Shown: positions 27,517 through 39,187 of the stretch, piece after piece
How the letters are laid out: each line of letters opens with the position of its first letter
How positions within the stretch are numbered: position 1 is the stretch's first letter
NCBI RefSeq assembly: GCF_009498035.1
Contig: NZ_CP034550.1
Span: 434,001-498,000 of the forward strand
Reading direction: 5' to 3'
Source: Saccharothrix syringae
Lineage (GTDB): Bacteria > Actinomycetota > Actinomycetes > Mycobacteriales > Pseudonocardiaceae
DNA length: 64,000 nucleotides
Notes under the pieces: generated by a model
What the model was told of the DNA's origin: nothing
Databases searched by the model: none
What the model saw: the letters and a program-made list of their open reading frames with translations, nothing else
Program-made: the position numbers and the translations under genes

Positions 27517-27695
27517 GCGGCCTAGAGTGTGCCCCGCCACAGGGCATGTCAAGAACGTTGCTGGACCGTTGCAAAGTCATCGGGTCAATTTCCGGGGGCA
27601 TGTCGGGGGTTCGGGTCCACGATCGGAGGTGGACAGGGCATCCTGTTCCCGGGAGCGCTGTGTGTGACAACACTGGCGAGGTCGAGGAGGAGAGC

Positions 27696-28454
27696 ATGCT
27701 GGAGACGAGCCCGGCGGCCGGCGTGGACGCCAGGTCCCGCGCGCAGCGCGAGCCGAAGTACTGGGGACTCAAGCGGCACCTGCTCGACCTGCTGCGCGCG
27801 CTGCCACCGGGTTCGCCGATCCCGACCGAGCGGTCGCTGGCCGCCGAGTTCGACGTCTCCCGCACCACGGTCCGCCAGGCGCTCGCCGAGCTGACCGTCG
27901 AGGGCCGGCTGCTGCGCGTGCAGGGCAAGGGCACGTTCGCCGCCGAGCCGAAGGTCGCCCAGCGGCTCCAGCTGTCCTCGTACACAGAGGACATGAAGGC
28001 CCAGGGCCGGCAGCCGTCGTCGAAGTTGATCGAGGCGTCGGAGATGCCCGCCGAGGCCGAGCTGGCCCGCCTGCTGGGCGTGCGCGCGGGCGCGAAGGTG
28101 CTCCGCCTGCACCGCCTGCGCCTGGCCGACGGCGAGCCGATGGCCATCGAGACCACCCACCTGGCCCTGGGCCGCTTCCGCGGCCTGCGCCGCTACCTGG
28201 CGCCGGGCGCCTCGCTCTACCAGGTGCTGCGCGAGCGCTTCGGCGTCGAGATGGGCCACGCGGAGGAGACCATCGAGACGGCCCTGGCCTCGCCGGAGGA
28301 GGCCGAGCTGCTGGGCGCCGACATCGGCCTGCCCATGCTGCTGCTCTCGCGCCACTCGTTCGACACCGAGGGCAACCCGGTCGAATGGGTGCGCTCGGTC
28401 TACCGGGGCGACCGCTACAAGTTCGTCGCCACCCTGAACCGCCCGGCCCACTAG
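27696..28454 (+). CDS. dasR: GntR/HutC-type regulator DasR
   Basis: 252 residues. Winged helix (about 22-87, with [19 protein letters not shown]) and a UTRA effector domain. The blocks [29 protein letters not shown] and [17 protein letters not shown] match Streptomyces DasR closely as I remember it. DasR represses chitin and GlcNAc genes and in Streptomyces also affects development and antibiotics; GlcN-6-phosphate releases it. ATG at 27696 with GAGGAGGA. Six DasR-like palindromes occur in this window. Confidence 0.92.
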   Translation: MLETSPAAGVDARSRAQREPKYWGLKRHLLDLLRALPPGSPIPTERSLAAEFDVSRTTVRQALAELTVEGRLLRVQGKGTFAAEPKVAQRLQLSSYTEDMKAQGRQPSSKLIEASEMPAEAELARLLGVRAGAKVLRLHRLRLADGEPMAIETTHLALGRFRGLRRYLAPGASLYQVLRERFGVEMGHAEETIETALASPEEAELLGADIGLPMLLLSRHSFDTEGNPVEWVRSVYRGDRYKFVATLNRPAH

Positions 28455-28734
28455 TCCCACCGGGGCGGTCCGCCTTCTGCATCGATATTCATCGGACCTG
28501 TACGTCCTTCCACGCGACCCGTCCCGGCCCCCGCCACCCCTCCGCCGGCCGGACCGGGGCGCCGCTCCGGCGTGCCCGCCACCCGCCGACACAATTGTTC
28601 ACCGATCGAACATTTAGCCAGGCCACCGACTTAACACCCCTCCGCTACCCCCTCCTCCGCGCCGCCCCGCGCCCTCCCTCCGCCAAGATCGTCTCCTCCC
28701 CCGCGCCCACCTCCCACTCATCGGAGGACCACCC

Positions 28735-28802
28735 CGCGCGTGTCCTCCACTCCGACACCGCGTGTCCTCCACCGGGGCACCGCGAGTCCGCCACCGGGGC
28801 AC
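28735..28802. repeat. Modular intergenic repeat array 3 (3 units)
   Basis: Units at 28735 (24 bp), 28759 and 28781 (22 bp each), all of the GTCCTCCAC / GGGGCAC subtype. The GAGTTCGAC end unit is missing, and the gene to the right is on the plus strand, unlike the other arrays. Confidence 0.85.
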
Positions 28803-28958
28803 CGGTCCGAGATCGTCGCGCCGACGCGGAGGCGGGTTGGTGACGGGCGTCACACGGAGGGGGCTCACCCCGGCGGCGGCTTCCGGCTACACCGGGGATG
28901 ACCGGAACTCCTCCGGTCTCACCCGCTCGGCCTAACAGCATTCACACGTCCGGGCAGT

Positions 28959-29007
28959 CGATCACCGAATTCCTTACTTCTGGCAAAACCGCCCGAATCG
29001 GTGATCG
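28959..29007. promoter_or_regulatory. Inverted repeat with 29-bp spacer upstream of protease unit
   Basis: CGATCACCGA (28959-28968) and TCGGTGATCG (28998-29007). The arms are perfect over 10 bp. The spacing suits two facing regulator sites better than an RNA hairpin. Confidence 0.5.
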
Positions 29008-29177
29008 AATAACTACCTTGAGTGAGAGTTAACTGTCAAACGCTACACAGCGCAGTTGCACTGGCGTGGTCTGTGACACACTTCGCCCTCAGATGGCCCG
29101 AGCCGTTACAGGTAACAGGGTCATAACGTCGCTCGAACGGGTGAGTACTGGTCGGTAGCGACCGGGAAGGAGGGGCC

Positions 29178-29336
29178 ATGCGAGAGAGCGGAGCCCCGCG
29201 CACCGCGTTCGGAGCCGCCGCCGCGGAGACGGGTCGCGCGACCGGGCAGACCGGGAGTGGCGCGAGCCGGAGAACCGGGAAGAGAAGTGGAGGGGTGGGG
29301 CGACCCCTGCCGCCGCCCCACCACCCGTCCCCCTAG
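29178..29336 (+). CDS. Small ORF of 52 residues with strong ribosome site
   Basis: ATG at 29178 follows AAGGAGG with ideal spacing; TAG ends at 29336, 69 bp before the S1 protease start. The product is rich in Gly, Arg and Pro with no domain, signal or membrane segment. It may be a leader peptide whose translation affects the following hairpin (29341-29373), or chance. No homologue recognised. Confidence 0.4.
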   Translation: MRESGAPRTAFGAAAAETGRATGQTGSGASRRTGKRSGGVGRPLPPPHHPSP

Positions 29337-29340
29337 AGCC

Positions 29341-29373
29341 CCCGAGAGCGGTCCCTGCAACCAGGCTCTCGGG
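29341..29373 (+). terminator. Hairpin between small ORF and protease, possible attenuator
   Basis: CCCGAGAGC (29341-29349) pairs perfectly with GCTCTCGGG (29365-29373), 15-nt loop, followed by TTCC. It begins 4 bp after the small ORF stop and ends 32 bp before the protease start codon. Confidence 0.5.
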
Positions 29374-29405
29374 TTCCCTGCACCCGAAGATGAGGGAGAC
29401 GCCTA

Positions 29406-30569
29406 ATGAACCGCACGAGTGCGGTCCGCCTCGCCACGGCAACCCTGCTCGCCGTGGGCTCGGCTACAGCACTAAGCGTACCGGCGATCGCGACGGCCGC
29501 CGCCCCCTATGCGGCAAGCCCCGCCGACACGGAGAGCTACCCCGCCGAGTTGCTGCAAGCGGCCCAGCGCGACCTCGGCCTGACCGCCGAACAGGTGACC
29601 GCCCGTTTGGCGAGCGACACCCGCGCGGGTGAGGTCGAGTCGGCCGCGAAGGCGGCGGTCGGCCACGCCTACGCCGGTTCGTGGATCAACTCCGCCACGG
29701 GCAGGCTGGTCGTCGCGGTGACCGACGCGGCCAAGGCGGACGCGGCCCGCGCCGCGGGCGCCGACGTCCGGCGCGTCGCCTTCTCGCACCAGCAGCTCAC
29801 CGGGGCCAAGGCGTCGCTCGACGGCATGGCCGCGCCGAAGGCCATCACGAGCTGGCGCGTCGACGAGCAGACCAACTCGGTCGTCGTCGAGGTCAACCGC
29901 GCGCAGCGCGACGCGTCCGCCGAGGCGTTCATCGCGCAGGCCAAGTCGGTCAGCCCGTCCGTGCGCGTGGTCGAGGTCGCCGAGTCCCCGACGACCCTGT
30001 ACGACACCCGCGGCGGCGACGCCTACTACATCGGCTCCAGCCGCTGCTCCATCGGCTTCGCGGTGACCGGCGGCTTCGTGACCGCGGGCCACTGCGGCCG
30101 CTCGGGCAACGCGACGACCGGCTACAACCGCGTCTCGCAGGGCACGTTCGCCGGGTCGTCGTTCCCGGGCAACGACTACGCCTGGGTGCGCACGAACTCC
30201 AACTGGACCTCGCGGCCGTGGGTGAACCGCTACAACGGCAGCAACGTCACCGTCACCGGCTCCACCTCGGCGGCGGTCGGCGCGGCGATCTGCCGCTCCG
30301 GCTCCACCACCGGCTGGCACTGCGGCACCGTCCAGGCCAAGAACTCGACGGTGAACTACCCGCAGGGCACGGTGTCCGGCCTGACCCGCACGAACGCCTG
30401 CGCCGAGCCGGGTGACTCGGGCGGCTCGTGGGTGGCGGGCTCCGGCTACAGCCAGGCCCAGGGCGTGACCTCCGGCGGTTCGGGCAACTGCTCCTCCGGC
30501 GGCACGACCTACTTCCAGCCGGTCGGCGAGATCCTCAGCGCCTACGGGTTGTCCCTGACCCGCGGCTGA
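29406..30569 (+). CDS. Secreted S1 (streptogrisin/alpha-lytic type) serine protease
   Basis: 387 residues: signal peptide (1-~31), ~165-residue chaperone-like propeptide, mature protease from about residue 197. Catalytic triad His229 (TAGHC), Asp257 (GNDYAWV) and Ser338 (GDSGG). Six cysteines (214/230, 297/306, 332/362) fit the three family disulfides. It is made as a zymogen and works outside the cell on proteins. ATG with GAGGGAG upstream; strong terminator downstream. Confidence 0.95.
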   Translation: MNRTSAVRLATATLLAVGSATALSVPAIATAAAPYAASPADTESYPAELLQAAQRDLGLTAEQVTARLASDTRAGEVESAAKAAVGHAYAGSWINSATGRLVVAVTDAAKADAARAAGADVRRVAFSHQQLTGAKASLDGMAAPKAITSWRVDEQTNSVVVEVNRAQRDASAEAFIAQAKSVSPSVRVVEVAESPTTLYDTRGGDAYYIGSSRCSIGFAVTGGFVTAGHCGRSGNATTGYNRVSQGTFAGSSFPGNDYAWVRTNSNWTSRPWVNRYNGSNVTVTGSTSAAVGAAICRSGSTTGWHCGTVQAKNSTVNYPQGTVSGLTRTNACAEPGDSGGSWVAGSGYSQAQGVTSGGSGNCSSGGTTYFQPVGEILSAYGLSLTRG

Positions 30570-30621
30570 CGCGACACCGGGCGCGCGGCCCGAGTCCCCT
30601 GCGGGCCGCGCGCCACGCCGA

Positions 30622-30663
30622 GAACACCCCCGGGCCGGCACCCCCTCCGGCCCGGGGGTGTTC
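30622..30663 (+). terminator. Intrinsic terminator after S1 protease
   Basis: 17-bp perfect GC-rich stem starting GAACACCCCCGGG, 8-nt loop. It lies between the convergent protease and dioxygenase genes and probably works for both. Confidence 0.88.
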
Positions 30664-30681
30664 CGCGTTCCCGGGTACCTC

Positions 30682-31437
30682 TCAGGCGAACTGCACGGAC
30701 CGCTTGGACAGCCCGTACCAGAAGCCGTCGACGGTCGTGGTGGCCTCCTGCCCGCTGCTCGCGCCGAGCGAGACGAACAGCGGCGCGAAGTGCTCGGTGC
30801 GCGGGTGCGCGATCCCGGCCGCCGGCGCCTTGCGCCGGAAGTCCAGCAACGCGTCCACGTCGCCCGCGGCCAGCGCCCGGCCCGCCCAGTCGTCGAACTC
30901 GGCCGACCACGACGGCGGCGCGTAGTCCGGGCCGGCGGACATGTCCACGCAGCTCAGGTTGTGGGTCATGAACCCGCTGCCGACGACCAGCACGCCCTGC
31001 TCGCGCAGCGGCGCGAGCCCGCGGCCCACGTCGAACAGCTCGCGCGGGTCCAGGCTGGGCAGGGACATCTGCAGCACCGGCACGTCCGCCTCGGGGAACA
31101 TCTCCTTCAGCGGCACGTACGCGCCGTGGTCCAGCCCCCGCGCCCCGTCGTGCGCGACGGGCCGGTCGAGCAGGGCGGTGACCTCGCGGGCCAGCTCCGG
31201 CGCGCCGGGCGCCTCGTAGGTCACCTCGTAGTAGCGCCGGGGGAAGCCCCGGAAGTCGTAGGTGAGCGGCACGGTGCGGGTCGCGCCCAGCGTGAGCGGG
31301 TCGTTCTCCCAGTGCGCGGACACCACGAGCACCGACCGGGGGCGCGGCAGCGCCGCGGACCACGACCTCAGCTCGCCGGTCCACCGTTCGTCGTCGGCCA
31401 GCGGGGGCGCCCCGTGGCCCAGGTACAGCACGGGCAT
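30682..31437 (-). CDS. LigB-type extradiol ring-cleavage dioxygenase (DODA class)
   Basis: 251 residues. Class III dioxygenase metal His residues in YLGHGAPPL, VSAHWEND, DHGAYVPL and GFMTHNL. The bacterial YgiD/plant DODA family opens catechol rings such as DOPA; the natural substrate here is unknown. The ATG shares a base with the thiE stop (TGATG), so it is co-transcribed with thiE although no role in thiamin synthesis is known. Confidence 0.88.
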   Translation of the reverse strand: MPVLYLGHGAPPLADDERWTGELRSWSAALPRPRSVLVVSAHWENDPLTLGATRTVPLTYDFRGFPRRYYEVTYEAPGAPELAREVTALLDRPVAHDGARGLDHGAYVPLKEMFPEADVPVLQMSLPSLDPRELFDVGRGLAPLREQGVLVVGSGFMTHNLSCVDMSAGPDYAPPSWSAEFDDWAGRALAAGDVDALLDFRRKAPAAGIAHPRTEHFAPLFVSLGASSGQEATTTVDGFWYGLSKRSVQFA

Positions 31438-32096
31438 CACGCCGACGACTGTACGCCTTCTAGTTGAAACTTCAACCAAGAAGCGGCTTCGCGGGGGTCC
31501 TCGGCGTCGGTGATCGCGCGCACCACGACCACCCGCTCCGCACCCGCGGCCAGCACCTCCGGCAGCCGTGCCCGGTCGATCCCGCCGATGGCGAACCACG
31601 GCCGGCCGGTGCTCCCCGCGGTGGCGCGCACCAGGTCCAGGCCCGGCGCGGGCCGCCCCGGCTTGGTCGGCGTCGGCCAGCACGGCCCGGTGCAGAAGTA
31701 GTCCACGCCCGGCTCGACCGCCGCCGCCCGCGCCTGCGCCACGTCGTGCGTCGACCGGCCGATCACCACCCCGTCGCCCACCACGCGGCGGGCCACCGGC
31801 ACCGGCAGGTCGTCCTGGCCCAGGTGCAGCACGTCGGCGTCCACCGCGAGCGCCACGTCCGCCCGGTCGTTGACCGCGAGCAGCGCGCCGTGCCGGGCGC
31901 ACGCCTCGGCCAGCACCTCCAGCGCCGCGATCTCCTGCCTGGCCTCCAGGCCCTTGTCGCGCAGCTGGACGATGTCCACGCCGCCCGCCAGCACCGCGTC
32001 GGCGAACTCCGCGAGGTCGGGGCGGTCCGGCGTGCAGAGGTAGAGCCGCGCGTCGGCGAGCCGCCGCCTGATCTGCGTTCCGTCGAGTCCTGGCAC
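31437..32096 (-). CDS. thiE: Thiamin-phosphate synthase
   Basis: 219 residues. TIM-barrel motifs [39 protein letters not shown] and WFAIGGI. It joins hydroxymethylpyrimidine diphosphate and thiazole phosphate to thiamin phosphate. GTG start. Divergent from thiO; the thiO riboswitch occupies the gap and faces the other way. Confidence 0.92.
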   Translation of the reverse strand: MPGLDGTQIRRRLADARLYLCTPDRPDLAEFADAVLAGGVDIVQLRDKGLEARQEIAALEVLAEACARHGALLAVNDRADVALAVDADVLHLGQDDLPVPVARRVVGDGVVIGRSTHDVAQARAAAVEPGVDYFCTGPCWPTPTKPGRPAPGLDLVRATAGSTGRPWFAIGGIDRARLPEVLAAGAERVVVVRAITDAEDPREAASWLKFQLEGVQSSA

Positions 32097-32144
32097 GGCC
32101 GCACGGTAACCGCCGCGCCGCCGCGTGCGCTACGGTGGAGGCGG

Positions 32145-32238
32145 TCCGCACGGGAGCCCGGAGCACACCGGGCTGAGAGGGAGCGTGGGTTCGCTCCGAC
32201 CGTCGAACCTGATCCGGGTCATGCCGGCGCAGGGAGCG
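32145..32238 (+). ncRNA. TPP riboswitch (THI element) before thiOSG
   Basis: Contains the conserved CTGAGAGGGA (32173-32182), AACCTGATC and GGGTCATGCCGGCG, ending in CAGGGAGCGCG just before the thiO start. Binding of thiamin pyrophosphate probably hides the GGGAG ribosome site and blocks translation. Confidence 0.95.
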
Positions 32239-32242
32239 CGAA

Positions 32243-33237
32243 GTGCCTTTGACAACGCGGGTGACCGTCCTCGGCGGCGGCGTCATCGGGCTGTCCGTCG
32301 CCTGGCGCGCGGCGTGCGCCGGGTTCGCCGTGCAGGTCGTCGACCACGCCTCGCCCCACGGCGGCTCCCGGGTCGCGGGCGGCATGCTCGCCCCCGTCAC
32401 CGAGGCGTGGCCGGGCGACGAGGAGGTGCTGCGCCTCGGCGTCGAATCGCTGGAGCTGTGGCCGGGGTTCGCCCGCGACCTGGGCGTGGACCTCAGCCCG
32501 GTCGGGACGCTCGCCGTGGCGGTCGACCGGGCCGACGCCGAGGTCCTGGACCGGCTGTGCGCGTACCTCGGCACGCTCGGCCGGTCCGCGACCCGGCTCA
32601 CCGGCCGCGAGCTGCGCGCCCTCGAACCCGGTCTCGGCCAGGTCCGGAGTGGACTGTCCGTGCCGGGCGACGTGGCCGTGGACAACCGCGCCCTGCTCGA
32701 CGCCCTGCGCGGCGCCGCCGGCGCCGCCGGCGTGCGGTTCACCACCGAACCCGGCGAAGCGGACGTGACCGTCATCGCGGCCGGCGCCTGGAGCCGCGAC
32801 CTGCACCCCGCGCTGCGCCACGTGATCCGACCCGTCAAGGGCGAGATCCTGCGGCTCGCCGCCCGCCCCGGCGCGCTGCCGCCGCCCCGCCACACCATCC
32901 GCGCGCACGTCTCCGGCCGACCCGTCTACCTCGTGCCCCGCCGCGACGGCTTCGTCCTCGGCGCCACCCAGTACGAGGCCGGGTTCGACGGCGACGTCAC
33001 CGTCGGCGGCGTGCGCGACCTGCTGCGCGACGCCGAGGTCGTCTGGCCCGGCATCGCCGAGTACGCGCTGGTCGAGGCCGCCGCCGGGTTCCGCGCGGGC
33101 AGCCCCGACAACGCGCCCGTCATCGGCTGGCTCGAACCCGGCGTGCTCGCCGCCACCGGCCACCACCGCAACGGCCTGCTGCTCGCACCGGTCACGGCGC
33201 GGCGCGTGGTCGACCTGCTGCGCGAGGGAGGAACCAG

Positions 33238-33241
<4 letters not shown>
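32243..33241 (+). CDS. thiO: Glycine oxidase ThiO
   Basis: 332 residues, FAD-dependent DAO family: dinucleotide loop VLGGGVIGLSVAW at 9-21 and C-terminal ATGHHRNGLLLAP. It oxidises glycine to the imine used in thiazole assembly. GTG start 5 bp after the riboswitch. First gene of thiO-thiS-thiG. Confidence 0.93.
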
Positions 33242-34198
<957 letters not shown>

Positions 34199-34288
34199 GG
34201 GCGGCACGGGCGAGTCCGGCACCGGGGTGATTGCCCGGCACGGCATGATGGTTGCTCCACCGCACGCCTGCCCGAGGAGGACTGTCCC

Positions 34289-34720
34289 GTGACCGCCGAC
34301 CAGGTCGAGGACGCCACCGCCCGGCTGTACCTGGCGATCGGCAGGCTCTCCCGGCTGCTGCGCCGCACCGGGTCCCCGGGGTTGGGGCCCGGCGCGGTGT
34401 CCGCGCTGGCGACGCTCGCGCGGTGCGGCCCCATGCGGCTGGGCGACCTGGCCGCGAAGGAGGGCGTGGCGCCGCCGACGCTGTCGCGCATCGTGGCGTC
34501 CCTGGTGGAGGCCGGGTACGTGCGGCGCGAGCCGGACCCGCAGGACGGGCGCGCGTGGCTGGCCACGCCGACGCCCGAGGGCGAGACCATGGTGTCCGGC
34601 GTGCGCTCGGCCCGGGTGCGCGAGCTGCAGCGGCGGATCGAGGAGCTGCCGCCGGAGCACCGCGACGCGCTGGTGGCGGCGTTGCCGGCGCTGGAGGAGC
34701 TGGTCGGCGAGGTGGGCTGA
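34289..34720 (+). CDS. MarR-family transcriptional regulator
   Basis: 143 residues, all helical with a winged helix (LGDLAAKEGVAPPTLSRIVASL, then the wing VRREPDPQDGRAWLA). MarR proteins bind small phenolic or oxidising ligands. GTG start with GAGGAGG. Stands alone 90 bp after thiG; target unknown. Confidence 0.9.
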   Translation: MTADQVEDATARLYLAIGRLSRLLRRTGSPGLGPGAVSALATLARCGPMRLGDLAAKEGVAPPTLSRIVASLVEAGYVRREPDPQDGRAWLATPTPEGETMVSGVRSARVRELQRRIEELPPEHRDALVAALPALEELVGEVG

Positions 34721-34847
34721 GCCGCCGCGTTCCCGGGCTCGCGTCGCGCGGCTCGGCGCCGGACGGGAGGCCCGGCCACGCCGAGCACCTGGCCCGTCCC
34801 GGCGAGAACGCCCCGGTGGCCCCCCGCGAGCACCACCCGCGGCGGCT

Positions 34848-35657
34848 CTAGAAGCGGTAGCGCATCATGCGCCCGACGTCCCTGATGCCGGGCAGCCGCG
34901 CCATGACCCTCAGCGGCAGCCGGGCGCCCGGCGGCAGCCGGTCGACGCCCGGCATCTCCACGCTGCGCAGCGCGTCCACGCACCGCAGCCCGGGGTGCCA
35001 GGACTCCACCACCGCCGGGTCGTCCAGGCCCCAGTGCAGCGTCGCGCCGGCCCGCCGCACCGCGGGCACCAGCTTCTGCAACCGGATGCCCAGCGACCCG
35101 TAGACGTCGAACAGCAGCTCGCCGGAGCCGAAGCGCCCGGTGACGCGCCGCACCAGGCCGCGCGCCTCGTCCTCGGTCAGGTACATGGACAGCCCCTCGA
35201 ACACGGCCACGACCGGCCGGTCCGCGGGCACCTCCGCCGACCACGCCTCCTCGGTGACCGACGCCGCGACCAGCCGGTAGTCGCCCGGTGGCGGGGCCAG
35301 CAGCCGTTCCCGCAGGGCCACGACCTCCGGCAGGTCGACGTCGACCCACCGCACGCCCGGGCCGAACGCGGTGCGCTGCGCCCGCGTGTCCAACCCGCAC
35401 GCCAGGTGCAGCACGGTCGCCTCGCCGGTGCGGGCCAGGAACTCCGCGGTCCAGTCGTCCAGCAGCCTGGCGCGCAGGGCCACGCCGGCCGCGGTGCGCT
35501 CGTCGATGCCGGTGCGGCGGAAGTCGTACTCGATGCGCCCCACGACCTCGACCGCGGCGGTGTCGCCCAGGAGGGGACGTGCCGCGCGGGCGTCGAGCGC
35601 CCGCGCGTACAGCGTCGCCAGCATGGTCGCCGGTGCCCCGGTCAGGTCGACCCTCAC
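34848..35657 (-). CDS. SAM-dependent methyltransferase, LCMT/TcmP type
   Basis: 269 residues. SAM motif LHLACGLDTRAQR, acidic VDVDLPEVV, and VFEGLSMYLTEDEA, characteristic of the leucine carboxyl methyltransferase/TcmP family that methylates carboxyl groups or phenols in natural-product pathways. The start is a GTG 9 bp after thiD, so it may ride on the thiC-thiD transcript. Confidence 0.85.
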   Translation of the reverse strand: MRVDLTGAPATMLATLYARALDARAARPLLGDTAAVEVVGRIEYDFRRTGIDERTAAGVALRARLLDDWTAEFLARTGEATVLHLACGLDTRAQRTAFGPGVRWVDVDLPEVVALRERLLAPPPGDYRLVAASVTEEAWSAEVPADRPVVAVFEGLSMYLTEDEARGLVRRVTGRFGSGELLFDVYGSLGIRLQKLVPAVRRAGATLHWGLDDPAVVESWHPGLRCVDALRSVEMPGVDRLPPGARLPLRVMARLPGIRDVGRMMRYRF

Positions 35658-35666
35658 ACCGCCAAG

Positions 35667-36470
35667 CTAGCCCTCCAACCGCCACAGCGGCGAGACCGGG
35701 CCGACGCCGCCGCCCAGCGGGTAGGCCGCGGCCACCGAGCGGACGACGAAGTCCTTGCCGAACCGCACCGCCTCGGGCACCGACTCGCCGCGCGCCAGCC
35801 GCGAGCAGATCGCCGACGCCAGCGTGTCGCCGCTGCCGTGGGTGTGCTTCACGTCGTAGCGCGGGCCCAGCAGTTCGGTGAACTCCTCGCCGTCGAACAG
35901 CACGTCCAGGCACTCCGGGTCGTGCCACAGGTGCCCGCCCTTGACCAGCACCCACCGCGGGCCCAGGGCGTGCAGCGCCTCGGCGGCCTTGCGCTGGTCG
36001 GCGCGGCTGCGCACCTCGATGCCGGTGATCAGCCGCACCTCGTCGAGGTTCGGCGTGACCAGCGTGGCCCGCGGGAACAGCAGCGTGCGCAGCGCGTCCA
36101 GGGCCTCGTCGGCGAGGAGCTGGTCGCCGTGCATCGACGCGGCCACCGGGTCCACCACGAACGGGCCGACGTCGACCCGGTCCAGCGCGCCCGCGACGGC
36201 CTCGATGATGGCCGCCGAGGCGAGCATGCCGGTCTTGGCCGCGTTCACGCCTATGTCGGAGGCCACCGCCTCGATCTGCGCGGCCACCACCTCCGGCGGG
36301 ATCTCGGTGAACCCGGTGACGCCCAGCGAGTTCTGCACGGTCACCGCGGTGACCGCGGTCATGCCGTGCACGCCGCACGCGAACAGCGTCCGCAGGTCGG
36401 CCTGCAGGCCCGCGCCGCCGCCGGAGTCGGACCCGGCGATGGTGAGGACCCGCGGCGGCGTGCCGGCCAT
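35667..36470 (-). CDS. thiD: Hydroxymethylpyrimidine/phosphomethylpyrimidine kinase
   Basis: 267 residues from the ATG at 36470, which has GGAGG; an in-frame ATG at 36485 overlaps the thiC stop. Ribokinase-like fold: IAGSDSGGGAGLQADL at the N-terminus, anion hole THGSGDTLASAI near residue 210. It phosphorylates HMP and HMP-phosphate, directly after ThiC in the pathway and in the operon. Confidence 0.94.
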   Translation of the reverse strand: MAGTPPRVLTIAGSDSGGGAGLQADLRTLFACGVHGMTAVTAVTVQNSLGVTGFTEIPPEVVAAQIEAVASDIGVNAAKTGMLASAAIIEAVAGALDRVDVGPFVVDPVAASMHGDQLLADEALDALRTLLFPRATLVTPNLDEVRLITGIEVRSRADQRKAAEALHALGPRWVLVKGGHLWHDPECLDVLFDGEEFTELLGPRYDVKHTHGSGDTLASAICSRLARGESVPEAVRFGKDFVVRSVAAAYPLGGGVGPVSPLWRLEG

Positions 36471-36484
36471 CGTTCGAACCTCCA

Positions 36485-38252
<1,768 letters not shown>

Positions 38253-38338
38253 GTTGTCCGCCCGACCATAGCCACGGGCCCGCACCGGTGCCAAGGTGCG
38301 GATGCCAACGGCCACCGTTTGCGCGTACCTTTTCCCGC

Positions 38339-39055
38339 GTGGCTGATCACCAGCCGTTCCCGCCCGGCGCGCGGCGCGTGGCGCGCCCCGCCGCGGTCTC
38401 GCCGTGCCCGTCGTGCGGCGACCTCGCGGGCCGCGGCTACCCCGGGTGCCGGTTCTGCGCCGAGCTGGTGGACCAGTACTGGCTGCTCGACTGGCAGGAG
38501 CTGCTGGCCGCCGAGCAGCTGGCCGAGGGCGGCGCGGGCGAGCGGGAGCTGGCCGAGCTGGTGCTGGCCGACGAGGTGGGCAGGCACCCGTGGACCTGCA
38601 CGGACTGGGCGATGACGCTGGTGGCGTGCTCCCAGTGCGGCGACGAGCTGGGCACCGGGCCGGTGGACTGCTGGCGGTGCGGCGTGGCCGACGGGCTGCG
38701 CTGGTCGTGGGACCACGCCGGGCTGCCCGACGCCATCAGCGCGGGCGAGCACGCGCTGCGCGTCGCCCGCGCGGCCCTGCGCGCCCCGCACCGGCACCGG
38801 GAGGCGGTGGCGCGCACCTGGCGGCTGCTGCTGCCGTTCCTGCTGGTGGGGGAGCTGCCGACGGTCGGGCAGGTGCGGCGCGTCCGGGCCGCCGTCCTCG
38901 CCGGCGCCTACCCCGAACTGGCCGCCTGCACCAGCCACGTCGAGCTCCTGGCGTTCCCCGAGCTGCCGTGGCGGCGCCCCGAACGCGCGCCGCGCCCCGC
39001 GCCCCAGCCGAAGGCCGAGCGCGCCGCGGGACAACCGGCCGCCGACGCCGTGTAG
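38339..39055 (+). CDS. Hypothetical zinc-ribbon protein
   Basis: 238 residues from a GTG. Two cysteine quartets: C23/C26 with C37/C40, and C97/C100 with C111/C114, each CxxC pair typical of zinc ribbons. The middle is acidic-helical, and the C-terminus is Pro/Arg/Ala-rich and probably disordered. No enzyme motif. Function unknown; metal binding is inferred from cysteine spacing. Divergent from thiC. Confidence 0.75.
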   Translation: MADHQPFPPGARRVARPAAVSPCPSCGDLAGRGYPGCRFCAELVDQYWLLDWQELLAAEQLAEGGAGERELAELVLADEVGRHPWTCTDWAMTLVACSQCGDELGTGPVDCWRCGVADGLRWSWDHAGLPDAISAGEHALRVARAALRAPHRHREAVARTWRLLLPFLLVGELPTVGQVRRVRAAVLAGAYPELAACTSHVELLAFPELPWRRPERAPRPAPQPKAERAAGQPAADAV

Positions 39056-39187
39056 CCGCCGGGCCCCTTCCCGCGGCACCCGCCGGACCGCTCCGGACGC
39101 CGCGCCGACCCCGCCTCGCCGTTCCCGGCCACCCGCGGTCGTCCCCCGCGGTCGTCCCCCGCGGTCGTCCCGGGTCGTCAGTCCTCG

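Larger units (their letters stand above)
28455..29177. other. Long intergenic region between dasR and the S1 protease unit
   Basis: About 720 bp without a convincing gene. It holds an AT-rich island near 28591-28615 with TGTTC-N7-GAACA (28596-28612), repeat array 3, a 10-bp inverted repeat at 28959-29007, and an AT-richer stretch 28970-29120 that probably contains the protease promoter. No tRNA or recognised RNA family is seen. Confidence 0.7.

Noticed and set aside
28596..28612. LexA/SOS box
   Set aside because: The arms read TGTTC..GAACA, the opposite orientation to the actinobacterial GAAC..GTTC box, and no DNA repair gene is adjacent.
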